DNA of 64,000 bases from an uncultured Agromyces sp. (GTDB taxonomy: Bacteria > Actinomycetota > Actinomycetes > Actinomycetales > Microbacteriaceae). The stretch spans positions 231,463 to 295,462 of the forward strand of contig CAJXGN010000004.1 in the NCBI GenBank assembly GCA_913053875.1, read 5' to 3'. The notes under the pieces are model-generated. The model saw only the letters and a list, made by a program, of their open reading frames with translations, searched no databases and was not told the DNA's origin. Below are positions 41,457 through 49,632 of the stretch, piece by piece (position 1 is the first letter of the stretch; the number at the start of each line of letters is the position of its first letter). The translations under genes and the position numbers were made by a program.

Positions 41457-44141
41457 ATGGCCCAGGCAGATTCCGCCGGCGACGCACCCCGTCACGTCGT
41501 CGTCGTGGGCGGCGGACCGGCCGCCCACCGCTTCACCGAGGCGCTCGGCTCCCGGCTCGACGCCGCAGCCCCCGAGCTGCGCGTCACCGTGCTCGCCGAG
41601 GAGGTGCACCGCCCGTACGACCGCGTCGCCCTCTCGAAGCGCCTCGACGACGGCGAGGTCGACCTCACGCTGGGCGAGGCCGACTTCTGGGAGCGCCCGG
41701 GCGTGACGCTGCGCACCGGGTCGCCGGTGACGGAGATCGACACGGATGCCCGTGAGGTGGCGCTCGCCGACGGTGAGCGCCTCGCCTACGACGAACTCGT
41801 GCTCGCCACCGGGTCGAACGCCACCGTGCCGCCCATCGAGAACGCGCACGCGGGTCGCGTGTACCGCACCCTCGAGGACGTCGCCGAGCTGGTCGCCGAG
41901 ATCGGCGAGTTCGCCGAGCGACGCGGCCGCCCCGCCAACGTCGCCGTCGTCGGCGGCGGGCTGCTCGGGCTCGAGGCCGCGGGCGGCGCCGCTCGGCTCG
42001 GCGCGCGCACCTCGGTCGTGCACTCGGGCAAGTGGCTCATGTCGGCGCAGCTCGACGAGGGCGCCGGGCAGGCGCTCGGCCGCATCATCCACGGGTCGGG
42101 CATCGAGCTGCACCTCGGACAGCGCCCCTCGGCCGTGCTCACCTCGCCCACGGGCACCGTGCTCGGTCTCGCGCTGCCCGACGGCAGCGCCGTGAACGCC
42201 GACATCGTCGTCTTCTCGATCGGCATCACCGCGCGCGACGAGCTCGCCCGCGCCGCCGGCATCGACATCGCACCCCGTGGCGGCATCGTCGTCGACGAGC
42301 ACTGCGCGACCAGTGCCCCGAACGTGTGGGCGATCGGCGAGGTCGCCGCGATCGACGGCCGCTGCGTGGGCCTGGTCGCCCCCGCGAACACCATGGCCGA
42401 GGTCGTCGCCGACCGCATCTGGGGCGGCGAGGCCGTCTTCCCCGGCGTCGACGACGCGACCAAGCTGAAGCTCGCCGGGGTCGACGTCGCCAGCTTCGGC
42501 GACGCGCTCGCCCGCACCGAGGGCGCGCTCGAGGTCGTCTACGCCGACCCGGCCCGCGGGCTCTACCAGAAGCTCGTTGTCAGCGAGGACGCCAAGACCC
42601 TCCTCGGCGGCATGTTCGTCGGCGACGCCGAGCCGTACACGGCGCTCCGCCCCATGCTCGGGCGCGAACTGGGCGCCGAGCCGGGCGCCTACCTCTCCGC
42701 CGCGGGCGCCGAGGCACCGGCATCCGCCGAGCTGCCCGACGACGCGCAGGTCTGCTCGTGCAACAACGTCAGCGCCGGGCACATCCGCGGCGTCATCGCG
42801 GGCGACGAGGGCGAGGCCTGCACCGACCTCGGCTCGCTCAAGGCCTGCTCGCGCGCCGGCACCCAGTGCGGGTCGTGCGTGCCGCTGGTCAAGAAGATCC
42901 TCGAGACCGAGCTCGAGAAGTCGGGCATCGAGGTCTCGAAGGCGCTCTGCGAGCACATCGAGCTGAGCCGAGCCGAACTGTTCGAGTCGGTGCGCATCCT
43001 CGGCCTGCGTACGGCCGACCAGGTCATGGAGCGCTTCGGGACCGGCCTCGGCTGCGACATCTGCAAGCCGGTCATCGCCTCGGTGCTCGCGTCGCAGACC
43101 AACCGGTACATCCTCGACGACGACACCGGCCCCATGCAGGACACCAACGACCGGGCCCTCGCGAACATGCAGAAGGACGGCACGTACTCGGTCGTGCCGC
43201 GCATCCCCGGCGGCGAGATCACCCCGGCGAAGCTCAAGGTCATCGCCGAGGTCGCCGAGGACTTCGGGCTCTACACGAAGATCACCGGCGGCCAGCGCAT
43301 CGACCTGTTCGGCGCCCGGCTCGACCAGCTGCCCGACATCTGGCGTCGCCTCGTCGACGCCGGCATGGAGTCGGGCCAGGCGTACGGCAAGAGCCTCCGC
43401 ACCGTGAAGAGCTGCGTCGGCTCGACCTGGTGCCGCTACGGCGTGCAGGACTCGGTCGGCATGGCCGTGTTCCTCGAGGAGCGCTACCGGGGCCTGCGCT
43501 CGCCGCACAAGTTCAAGCTCGGCGTCTCGGGCTGCGCGCGCGAGTGCGCCGAGGCCCGCTCGAAGGACATCGGCGTGATCGCCACCGAGCTCGGCTGGAA
43601 CCTCTACGTCGGCGGCAACGGCGGCTACCAGCCCGCGCACGCGCAGCTGCTCGCCGGCGACCTCGACGACGAGACCCTCGTGCGCTACATCGACCGCTAC
43701 GTCATGTACTACGTGCGCACGGCCGACCGCCTCCAGCGCACCGCGCGCTGGCAGGAGGACCTGCCGGGCGGGCTCGACCACGTGCGCGAGGTCGTCTGCG
43801 ACGACTCGCTGGGCATCGCCGCCGAGCTCGAGGCGGCCATGGCCACGCACGTCGGCACCTACCGCGACGAGTGGGCCGCGACCCTCGCCGACCCCGAGAA
43901 GCTGAAGCGCTTCCGCCCGTTCGTGAACGCCCCCGAGACCGGCGACCCGTCGGTGCTGCGGGTGCCCGAGCGCGGCCAGTCGCGCCCCGCCACGCCCGAG
44001 GAGCGCCGCACCCTGATCGCTGGGGCGTCGATTCCCGTGCGACGCAATGTGACGGGGGCGGATGCCGCCGAGGCATCCGTCGTGCCTACCATCGACACCG
44101 TTCCCGCGCCGGCCGACGGCGCCATCACCGGAGGGCGTTGA
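41457..44141 (+). CDS. nirB: NAD(P)H nitrite reductase large subunit
   Basis: An 894-residue cytosolic enzyme. FAD domain (VVVVGGGPAAHRF), NAD(P)H domain (VAVVGGGLLGLEAAGGAARL), a BFD-like [2Fe-2S] domain (VCSCNNVSAGHI to QCGSC), then the ferredoxin-like and siroheme/[4Fe-4S] half. Cys653, Cys659, Cys693 and Cys697 (SCVGSTWC and SGCAREC) are the siroheme-cluster ligands. It reduces nitrite to ammonium with six electrons. The small-subunit partner is the NirD domain made from the divergent operon. ATG at 41457 follows GAGGAG. A ~70-residue tail extends past the sirohaem domain. Confidence 0.93.
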   Translation: MAQADSAGDAPRHVVVVGGGPAAHRFTEALGSRLDAAAPELRVTVLAEEVHRPYDRVALSKRLDDGEVDLTLGEADFWERPGVTLRTGSPVTEIDTDAREVALADGERLAYDELVLATGSNATVPPIENAHAGRVYRTLEDVAELVAEIGEFAERRGRPANVAVVGGGLLGLEAAGGAARLGARTSVVHSGKWLMSAQLDEGAGQALGRIIHGSGIELHLGQRPSAVLTSPTGTVLGLALPDGSAVNADIVVFSIGITARDELARAAGIDIAPRGGIVVDEHCATSAPNVWAIGEVAAIDGRCVGLVAPANTMAEVVADRIWGGEAVFPGVDDATKLKLAGVDVASFGDALARTEGALEVVYADPARGLYQKLVVSEDAKTLLGGMFVGDAEPYTALRPMLGRELGAEPGAYLSAAGAEAPASAELPDDAQVCSCNNVSAGHIRGVIAGDEGEACTDLGSLKACSRAGTQCGSCVPLVKKILETELEKSGIEVSKALCEHIELSRAELFESVRILGLRTADQVMERFGTGLGCDICKPVIASVLASQTNRYILDDDTGPMQDTNDRALANMQKDGTYSVVPRIPGGEITPAKLKVIAEVAEDFGLYTKITGGQRIDLFGARLDQLPDIWRRLVDAGMESGQAYGKSLRTVKSCVGSTWCRYGVQDSVGMAVFLEERYRGLRSPHKFKLGVSGCARECAEARSKDIGVIATELGWNLYVGGNGGYQPAHAQLLAGDLDDETLVRYIDRYVMYYVRTADRLQRTARWQEDLPGGLDHVREVVCDDSLGIAAELEAAMATHVGTYRDEWAATLADPEKLKRFRPFVNAPETGDPSVLRVPERGQSRPATPEERRTLIAGASIPVRRNVTGADAAEASVVPTIDTVPAPADGAITGGR

Positions 44142-44142
44142 G

Positions 44143-45204
44143 ATGCACGTCGAACTCGACCTGAGCGGCCTGACCGTGCTCGTCGTCGGGCGCGCCGACC
44201 GCACCCGCCGCGCCCGCGCCCGCTACGCCGCCGCCGGAGCCCGCGTGCTCGAGGTGCTCGGCGAGCACGCCGCAGCCCGGCTCGCGCAGCCGCTCGACGC
44301 GGCGCACGTCGACGCCCTCGCCTGGGTCGACGGCACCGATGCCGAGCGTTCGGAGACGCTTGCGCTGGCCCGCTCGATGCGGCTGCCGGTGCTGACGGAT
44401 GCTCCGGTCGAGCCGACCCCGCGTGGGCACGTGACCCTGGTCGGCGGTGGCCCCGGCGACGCCGAGCTCATGACGCTCGCCGGCCGCCGCGCGCTCGCCG
44501 AGGCCGACGTCGTGCTGCACGACCGGCTCGGCCCGACCGACCCGCTCGCCTCGTGGGCGCCGGGCGCCGAGCTCATCGACGTCGGCAAGACGCCCGGCCA
44601 CCACGCCGTGCCGCAGCGCGAGATCGAGCGCCTGCTCGTGGCGCGAGCGCAGGAGGGCCTGCGCGTCGTGCGGCTCAAGGGCGGCGACCCGTTCGTGTTC
44701 GGCCGCGGCGGCGAGGAGGTGCTCGCGTGCCGACGGGCGGGCGTGCCCGTGACCGTCGTACCGGGCGTCACGAGCGCCGTGTCGGTGCCGGGCGCCGCGG
44801 GCATCCCGGTCACCCACCGCGAGGTGAGCCGCGCGTTCACCGTCGTCTCGGGGCACGTGCCGTTCTCCGAGGAGGAGCTCGGCCACCTCGTCGGCCTCGG
44901 CGGCACGCTCGTGGTGCTCATGGGCGTCGGCACGCTGCCGCACTTCGTCGCTGGACTGCGCCGCCACGGCATGGCCGCCGACATGCCGATCGCGATCGTC
45001 GAGCGCGGGTTCAGCCCGTCGCAGCGCACGACCACGTCCGACCTGGGAGGCATCCTGCACCGCATCGCCGAGGTGCGCCCCGCGTCGCCCGCCGTGATCG
45101 TGGTCGGCGAGGTCGTTCGCGTGCCCGAAACATTCGCGTGCGAGGATGGCCGCCCTGAAGCAACCGATGCCATCGCGAGCGTGATCGCACAACTCGGCAC
45201 CTGA
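44143..45204 (+). CDS. cobA: Uroporphyrinogen-III C-methyltransferase with a degenerate N-terminal domain
   Basis: A 353-residue protein. From about residue 98 it is a full SUMT: VTLVGGGPGDAELMTLAG, DRLGPTDPLASWAPGA, RLKGGDPFVFGRGGEEV, VVPGVTSAVSVPGAAGIPVT. It makes precorrin-2 for siroheme. The first ~95 residues (LTVLVVGRADRTRRARARYA) keep the start of a CysG-type Rossmann domain but lack its glycine-rich loop and most of its length, so precorrin-2 dehydrogenase activity is unlikely here. GGAGGG precedes the ATG at 44143, one base after the nirB stop. Confidence 0.88.
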   Translation: MHVELDLSGLTVLVVGRADRTRRARARYAAAGARVLEVLGEHAAARLAQPLDAAHVDALAWVDGTDAERSETLALARSMRLPVLTDAPVEPTPRGHVTLVGGGPGDAELMTLAGRRALAEADVVLHDRLGPTDPLASWAPGAELIDVGKTPGHHAVPQREIERLLVARAQEGLRVVRLKGGDPFVFGRGGEEVLACRRAGVPVTVVPGVTSAVSVPGAAGIPVTHREVSRAFTVVSGHVPFSEEELGHLVGLGGTLVVLMGVGTLPHFVAGLRRHGMAADMPIAIVERGFSPSQRTTTSDLGGILHRIAEVRPASPAVIVVGEVVRVPETFACEDGRPEATDAIASVIAQLGT

Positions 45205-45221
45205 CCCGGGAGGGCGCGCCC

Positions 45222-46463
45222 ATGACCGACGCACCTGCCTCGCCCGCTGCCACGACGCCCGGCGAACCGCCCACCTGGGAGGACTCGCACGGGCGGACCC
45301 GCGCCGACGCACCCGATCTCGCGGCACCCGGCGCCACCGACACCGGACCCGTCGCGGCGTTCCGCGCCGACCAGCTCGACGGCTTCCGCATCGGCGTGAC
45401 GAGCGACCGCCGGTCGGCCGAGCTGGTCGCGGCGCTCGAGCGGCGCGGGGCCTCGGTGCTGCACGCGCCGACCATCCGCATGACCGGCGCGCGCGACGAC
45501 GCCGTCGTGGTCGAGGAGACCGAGGCGATCATCGCCGCGCGGCCGTCGGTGCTGCTCGCGACGACGTCGTACGGCATGCGCCGCTGGTTCGAGGCGGCGG
45601 ATGCCGCGGGGCTCGGCGACGAGGTGCTCGACGTGCTGGGGGAGGCGCGCATCCTCGTCCGCGGTCCGAAGGCGCGCGGCGCCATCCGGGCCGCCGACCT
45701 CGACGACCACGGCATGAGCGAGCGCGAGACGACCGCGTCGCTCATCGACCTCGTGCTTCGCGACCACGTCGATGGGCAGGCGATCGCCGTGCAGCTGCAC
45801 GGCTACACCGACAAGGCCCAGCTCGAGCGGCTCACGGCGGCCGGTGCCACGGTCTACCCGGTGGCGCCGTACCGCTGGCAGGCGCACGAGGACCAGGCTC
45901 GGGTCGCGAAGCTCGTCGAGGCGATCTGCGCCGAGGCCCTCGACGCCGTGACCTTCACGAGCGCGCCCGCGGTCGAGGCGCTGTTCGAGGCCGCCGACGG
46001 CCTGGGCCGCTACGACGCGCTGCTCGCCGGATTCCGCGACTCGGTCGTCGCGGCGGCCGTCGGGCCGGTCACCGCGCAGCCGCTCGTCGAGGCGGGCATC
46101 CTGCCGATCGCGCCCGACCGGTTCCGCATGGGGGCGCTCATCCGGCTGGTCTGCGAGCACCTCGAGCAGAAGAACGTGCTGCGGCTGCCGACCGGGGTCG
46201 GCGAGGTCGAGCTGCGCGGCCGGCTCGTCGTGCTCGACGGGGAGCGCATCGAGCTGAGCCCGGTCGGGCTGGCGCTGTTCCGCACGCTCATGCGGGCCGA
46301 GGGGCGCACGGTCTCTCGCGCCGATCTCGCCCGCTCGACCCCGGAGCCGCTCGACGACCACGCCGTCGACGTGGCGCTCAGCCGGCTGCGGCAGGCGCTG
46401 CCGCGACCCGGCGTCGTCGCGACCGTGATCAAGCGGGGCTACCGCATCTCGGTGCCGGTCTGA
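45222..46463 (+). CDS. nnaR: HemD-domain transcriptional regulator (NnaR-like)
   Basis: A 413-residue fusion. Residues ~50-320 are a uroporphyrinogen-III synthase fold (FRIGVTSDRRSAELVAALER, VTFTSAPAVEALFEAA, VAAAVGPVTAQPL). Residues ~330-413 are an OmpR-type winged helix (IELSPVGLALFRTLMRAEGR, DDHAVDVALSRLRQALPR, VIKRGYRISVPV). This pairing is that of NnaR, which works with GlnR on nitrate and nitrite assimilation genes in Streptomyces and Mycobacterium. Location as last gene of the nirB operon fits. The HemD part may still be catalytic or may only sense a tetrapyrrole. Confidence 0.87.
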   Translation: MTDAPASPAATTPGEPPTWEDSHGRTRADAPDLAAPGATDTGPVAAFRADQLDGFRIGVTSDRRSAELVAALERRGASVLHAPTIRMTGARDDAVVVEETEAIIAARPSVLLATTSYGMRRWFEAADAAGLGDEVLDVLGEARILVRGPKARGAIRAADLDDHGMSERETTASLIDLVLRDHVDGQAIAVQLHGYTDKAQLERLTAAGATVYPVAPYRWQAHEDQARVAKLVEAICAEALDAVTFTSAPAVEALFEAADGLGRYDALLAGFRDSVVAAAVGPVTAQPLVEAGILPIAPDRFRMGALIRLVCEHLEQKNVLRLPTGVGEVELRGRLVVLDGERIELSPVGLALFRTLMRAEGRTVSRADLARSTPEPLDDHAVDVALSRLRQALPRPGVVATVIKRGYRISVPV

Positions 46464-46472
46464 CCCGTGGTG

Positions 46473-46624
46473 GGCGGCGCTTTTCAGGAGTGCCCGAGGC
46501 GGCCGATGCAGGAAGGTCGGCTGAGTCCTGCTGGTTCGCAGGATCTTCGGCCCGTCGGTGAGCCGGATGCACGCTGTGCGGCCGGGCGCGGAAGCGCCTC
46601 GGCCGGCTCCTGAAAAGTGCCGCC
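46473..46624. repeat. 152-bp inverted-repeat element, copy B
   Basis: The ends GGCGGCGCTTTTCAGGAG (46473-46490) and CTCCTGAAAAGTGCCGCC (46607-46624) are complementary over 18 bp with one mismatch. The core CTTTTCAGGA, the overall length and interior words such as ATGCAGGA and GCAGGATCT are shared with copy A at 34382-34522. It begins 10 bp after the nnaR stop, exactly at the right end of the nitrate cluster, and could also act as a bidirectional terminator between nnaR and the VOC gene. Confidence 0.65.
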
Positions 46625-46632
46625 TGCGGGCG

Positions 46633-47037
46633 TCAGACGGCCTGGGCGATGCGGATCGTGTTGCCCGACGGGTCGCGGAAGGCGCAGTCGCGCGGACCCC
46701 AGCCCTGGTCCATCGGCTCCTGCAGCACCTCGGCGCCGGAGGCGCGGACGCGTTCGAACGCGGCATCCACGTCGTCGTCGGCCAGCACCACCCCGTGCAG
46801 CACGCCCTTCGTGAGCAGCGCCTGCAGCATGTCGCCGTCGGCCTGCGACCGGCCCGCGTGCGGATCGGAGAGCACGATCTCGAGCCCTGGCTGCTTCGGC
46901 GAGCCGAGCGTGATCCAGTGGTGGCCGCCCGACTCGACGTCGTTGCGCACCTCGAACCCGAGCGCGTCGCGGTAGAACGACAGCGACTCGACCGGGTCGT
47001 TCACGGTGATGTCCACGTACTTGACTGCGATGCCCAT
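46633..47037 (-). CDS. VOC (glyoxalase/bleomycin-resistance fold) protein
   Basis: A 134-residue VOC protein: VKYVDITVNDPVESLSFYRD at the start, GHHWITLGSPKQPGLEIVL in the middle and DPSGNTIRI near the end. His and Glu residues in these strands are placed to bind a metal. ATG at 47037 lies 6 bases after TACGGT (47044-47049), a -10 box that overlaps the stop of the preceding AraC gene, so it may have both read-through and its own leaderless transcript. Role unknown. Confidence 0.85.
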   Translation of the reverse strand: MGIAVKYVDITVNDPVESLSFYRDALGFEVRNDVESGGHHWITLGSPKQPGLEIVLSDPHAGRSQADGDMLQALLTKGVLHGVVLADDDVDAAFERVRASGAEVLQEPMDQGWGPRDCAFRDPSGNTIRIAQAV

Positions 47038-47041
47038 GCGG

Positions 47042-47530
47042 TCACCGTACGCCCGGCGCCGCCGCGGTGCCTTCTCCGATCGTGCTCGAATCGGGCGAGG
47101 GCTGGCGAGCGGATGCCGCCGCGGGCGGAGACGGGGCACGCTGCGGGCGCGTGGTGAACATCGCCACGCACGTCGGCATCGACTGCTCGGCAGGGTGGTC
47201 GCGCCGCCGGTACGCGCTCGGCGTCTCGCCGACGATCTCGGTGAAGCGGCTGCTGAACGACCCCAGCGAGGTCGCGCCGACGGCCATGCAGGCATCCGTC
47301 ACGCTCGCCCCGTCACGCAGCAGTGCCATGGCCCGCTCGATGCGGCGAGTCATGAGGTACGCGTACGGCGTCTCGCCGTAGGCTGCGCGGAAGCGGCGCG
47401 AGAAGTGCGCGGGCGACATGAGCGCGGCCCGGGCCATGGACGGCACGTCGAGCGGCCGGTCGTACTCGCGGTCGATCAGGTCGCGGGCCCGGCGGAGGTG
47501 CGCGAGCTCGGCGAGCTCGTCGGGTGACAT
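47042..47530 (-). CDS. Short AraC-family regulator paired with the VOC gene
   Basis: A 162-residue protein consisting mainly of the AraC DNA-binding domain at its N-terminus: VPSMARAALMSPAHFSRRF and VTDACMAVGATSLGSFSSRF with GETPSAYRRR. A ~50-residue Pro/Ser-rich tail follows instead of a sensory domain. AraC-VOC gene pairs are common in actinobacteria. ATG at 47530 lies 6 bases after TAGCGT (47537-47542), indicating a leaderless message. Confidence 0.87.
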   Translation of the reverse strand: MSPDELAELAHLRRARDLIDREYDRPLDVPSMARAALMSPAHFSRRFRAAYGETPYAYLMTRRIERAMALLRDGASVTDACMAVGATSLGSFSSRFTEIVGETPSAYRRRDHPAEQSMPTCVAMFTTRPQRAPSPPAAASARQPSPDSSTIGEGTAAAPGVR

Positions 47531-47539
47531 GGCTCGACG

Positions 47540-47929
47540 CTAGCCGAGCAGCACGCACACCGCGACGAACGCGAGCACGTTGACGACCACGGTGATCCAG
47601 AACGGCACGCGGAACTCGCGCTTCACGGTCTTGTGCCGGAGCACCTGCTGGGCGACGATCGCGCCCGGCCAGCCGCCGACGAGCCCCGCGCCCAGCAGCG
47701 TCGACTCGGGGGTGCGGCGGCGGTCGGCGCGCGCGGCCGACTTGTCGACTGCGTAGAGCACGAAGGCGACGACGGATGCCCCGGCGTAGACGATCCCCAG
47801 CCACGCCGGCGTGCCGACGGTCAGCGCGAGCACCGCCCACAGCGCGGCGAACAGCGCGATGGGGAGGAACGCGGCGGGCTGCACGCCGTTGCGGCGACGG
47901 GAGCGCGGGGTGCGGGTCGAGTTCGGCAC
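47540..47929 (-). CDS. DUF1294 membrane protein
   Basis: A 129-residue protein with a basic N-terminus and about four hydrophobic segments. YAVDKSAARADRRRTPESTL with GLVGGWPGAIVAQQVLRHKT is the DUF1294 signature. GTG at 47929 lies 6 bases after TACGAT on the minus strand (47936-47941), so it is probably leaderless. It diverges from the EamA gene. Function unknown. Confidence 0.85.
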   Translation of the reverse strand: MPNSTRTPRSRRRNGVQPAAFLPIALFAALWAVLALTVGTPAWLGIVYAGASVVAFVLYAVDKSAARADRRRTPESTLLGAGLVGGWPGAIVAQQVLRHKTVKREFRVPFWITVVVNVLAFVAVCVLLG

Positions 47930-47973
47930 CCGTGCATCGTAGCCGCGGGGCGTCGGCGGCGTATCGTCGATCC
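47930..47973. promoter_or_regulatory. Two divergent leaderless promoters packed in 44 bp
   Basis: Only 44 bp separate the start codons of the DUF1294 and EamA genes. The minus-strand TACGAT (47936-47941) and the plus-strand TATCGT (47962-47967) each stand 6 bases from their start codon. The -35 regions must overlap the opposite coding sequence or promoter, so the two genes probably compete for polymerase. Confidence 0.55.
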
Positions 47974-48894
47974 GTGAGCACGGGGGAGACGACGGATGCC
48001 GCGCTGCGGCGCAGGCGCCTCGCCGGAGCGGGCACGCAGCTCGGCACCGAGGTGTCGATCAACTTCGGGTCGTCGCTCGCGGGGCTCGTCATCCCCGTGG
48101 TCGGCTCGTTCGTGGTCGTCGCGGTGCGGCAGCTCGTGATGGTCGCGGTGGTGCTGCCGTTCTACCGGCCGCGCCGCGCCTCCCTCACCTGGCGCCGACT
48201 GTGGCCCGCGATCGCGCTGGGCGTCGTGCTCGCGGTCATGAACCTCGCGTTCTACGAGTCGGTGCACCTGCTCGGGCTCGGCATCGCCGCGACCATCGAG
48301 TTCCTCGGCCCGCTCGGACTCGCGCTGGTCACCTCGCGCCGGTGGCTCGACGTGGCGTGCGCGCTCGCCGCGGGCGCCGGCGTCGTGCTGCTCATCGGCC
48401 CAGGGGCATCCGACACCGCATCGATCGACCCGTGGGGCGTCGCGCTCGCGCTCACCGCGGCCGTCAGCTGGGCGCTCTACATCGTGCTCACGCGCCGGGT
48501 CGCCGTGGGCCTGCCCGGGCTGGAGGGGCTCACGGTCGCGAGCATCGTGAGCCTCGCGCTGCTGCTGCCGTTCGCCGTCGTCACGTTCGACGCCGGCGCG
48601 ATCGACTGGCGCGTGCTCGGGCTGCTGCTCGGCGTCGGCGTGCTGTCGTCGGCGCTGCCGTACAGCCTCGACACGTACATACTGCGGCGCATCACCCCGC
48701 GGCTGTACGCGATCATCACCAGCTTCGGCCCGGTCATCGCGGCCGGGTTCGGCTGGCTCGTGCTGGCGGAGACGTTCACCGCGCTCGAGGTCGTGGCGAT
48801 CGTGGTGGTGTGCGGCGCCGCGGGCACCGCGATCGCGACGCAGCGCGACCGCCCGAAGTCGACGCTGGAGCGCACGGCCGAGACGATTCCGTAG
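47974..48894 (+). CDS. EamA/RhtA-type drug/metabolite transporter
   Basis: A 306-residue protein with ten membrane spans in two EamA repeats. VMNLAFYESVHLLGLGIAAT and LPYSLDTYILRRITPRLYAI are typical of the RhtA subgroup, which exports amino acids such as threonine and homoserine. GTG at 47974 is selected by the -10 box 6 bases upstream; longer frames have no support. Substrate unknown. Confidence 0.85.
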   Translation: MSTGETTDAALRRRRLAGAGTQLGTEVSINFGSSLAGLVIPVVGSFVVVAVRQLVMVAVVLPFYRPRRASLTWRRLWPAIALGVVLAVMNLAFYESVHLLGLGIAATIEFLGPLGLALVTSRRWLDVACALAAGAGVVLLIGPGASDTASIDPWGVALALTAAVSWALYIVLTRRVAVGLPGLEGLTVASIVSLALLLPFAVVTFDAGAIDWRVLGLLLGVGVLSSALPYSLDTYILRRITPRLYAIITSFGPVIAAGFGWLVLAETFTALEVVAIVVVCGAAGTAIATQRDRPKSTLERTAETIP

Positions 48895-48996
48895 CCGTGC
48901 GGGCGGCGGGGGCGGCGTGTGCGGACCGCGGCGTCGGTGCCGCGAAGCGCCGGGCGAGGTCGCGGATGCCGGTGGGCGCGGGTGCAGACTGGGCGC

Positions 48997-49632
48997 ATGA
49001 TCGTCGGAAGCCCGGACTGGCGTCGCGTCGTGGCGATGCTCGTGGAGGATGACCGGCGCACCGCGTTCGCGATGGCGGTGCTCGGCACGACCCGGTCGGA
49101 GGTGGAGTCGCGCCTGGGCGGCAGACGCGCGGGTCGCGCACTGCACGCGCTCGCCGAGGTCGCGCTCGTGACGGAGGATGCGGAGGGCGTGCTCTCGGCC
49201 GACGGTGCCGTGTTCCACGACCTGCTGCACGGGTCGGCGACGGCACGCGCGACCCGCGGGCCGGAGCGGTTCCTGCGCGGCGGTCGCATCGCGCAGTACC
49301 CGGCCGGCGCCGACGACCGGCGGGCGCTGCTCGAGCTCGTGGTCGACCGCGCGATCGGCACCGGCGAGGTGCTCGACGAGCGCCGCGTGAACGAGCGGCT
49401 CGGCGACTTCACGGACGACGTGGCGATGCTGCGCCGTGCGCTGGTCGACGCGGGCCTGCTCGAGCGCACCCGCTCGGGATCGGAGTACGCGCGACCCGAC
49501 GCCGACGTGCCGGGCGACGCGCGCACCGCTGGGGCGGAGGCTGCCGATGCCTCGCCTGCTGCGCCGACCGACGCCGCAGCGCCGACCGACGCCGCAGCGC
49601 CGACCGACGCCGCCCGCGCCCGCACGACATGA
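48997..49632 (+). CDS. DUF2087-domain protein
   Basis: A 211-residue protein. VNERLGDFTDDVAMLRRALV with DAGLLERTRSGSEYAR is the DUF2087 pattern, and the first half (VAMLVEDDRRTAFAMAVLG) looks like a winged-helix DNA-binding region, so a regulator is possible. The tail is a low-complexity Ala/Pro/Thr/Asp repeat. ATG at 48997 lies 6 bases after CAGACT (48985-48990), a weaker leaderless candidate. Its stop overlaps the next start by 4 bases (ATGA). Confidence 0.78.
   Translation: MIVGSPDWRRVVAMLVEDDRRTAFAMAVLGTTRSEVESRLGGRRAGRALHALAEVALVTEDAEGVLSADGAVFHDLLHGSATARATRGPERFLRGGRIAQYPAGADDRRALLELVVDRAIGTGEVLDERRVNERLGDFTDDVAMLRRALVDAGLLERTRSGSEYARPDADVPGDARTAGAEAADASPAAPTDAAAPTDAAAPTDAARARTT
49561..49614 (+). 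repeat. Three 18-bp tandem repeats in the DUF2087 gene
   Basis: GCGCCGACCGACGCCGCA is repeated three times in frame (the last copy ends CC instead of CA), encoding APTDAA units at the C-terminus. Such an array is prone to copy-number change by slippage without breaking the frame. Confidence 0.85.
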
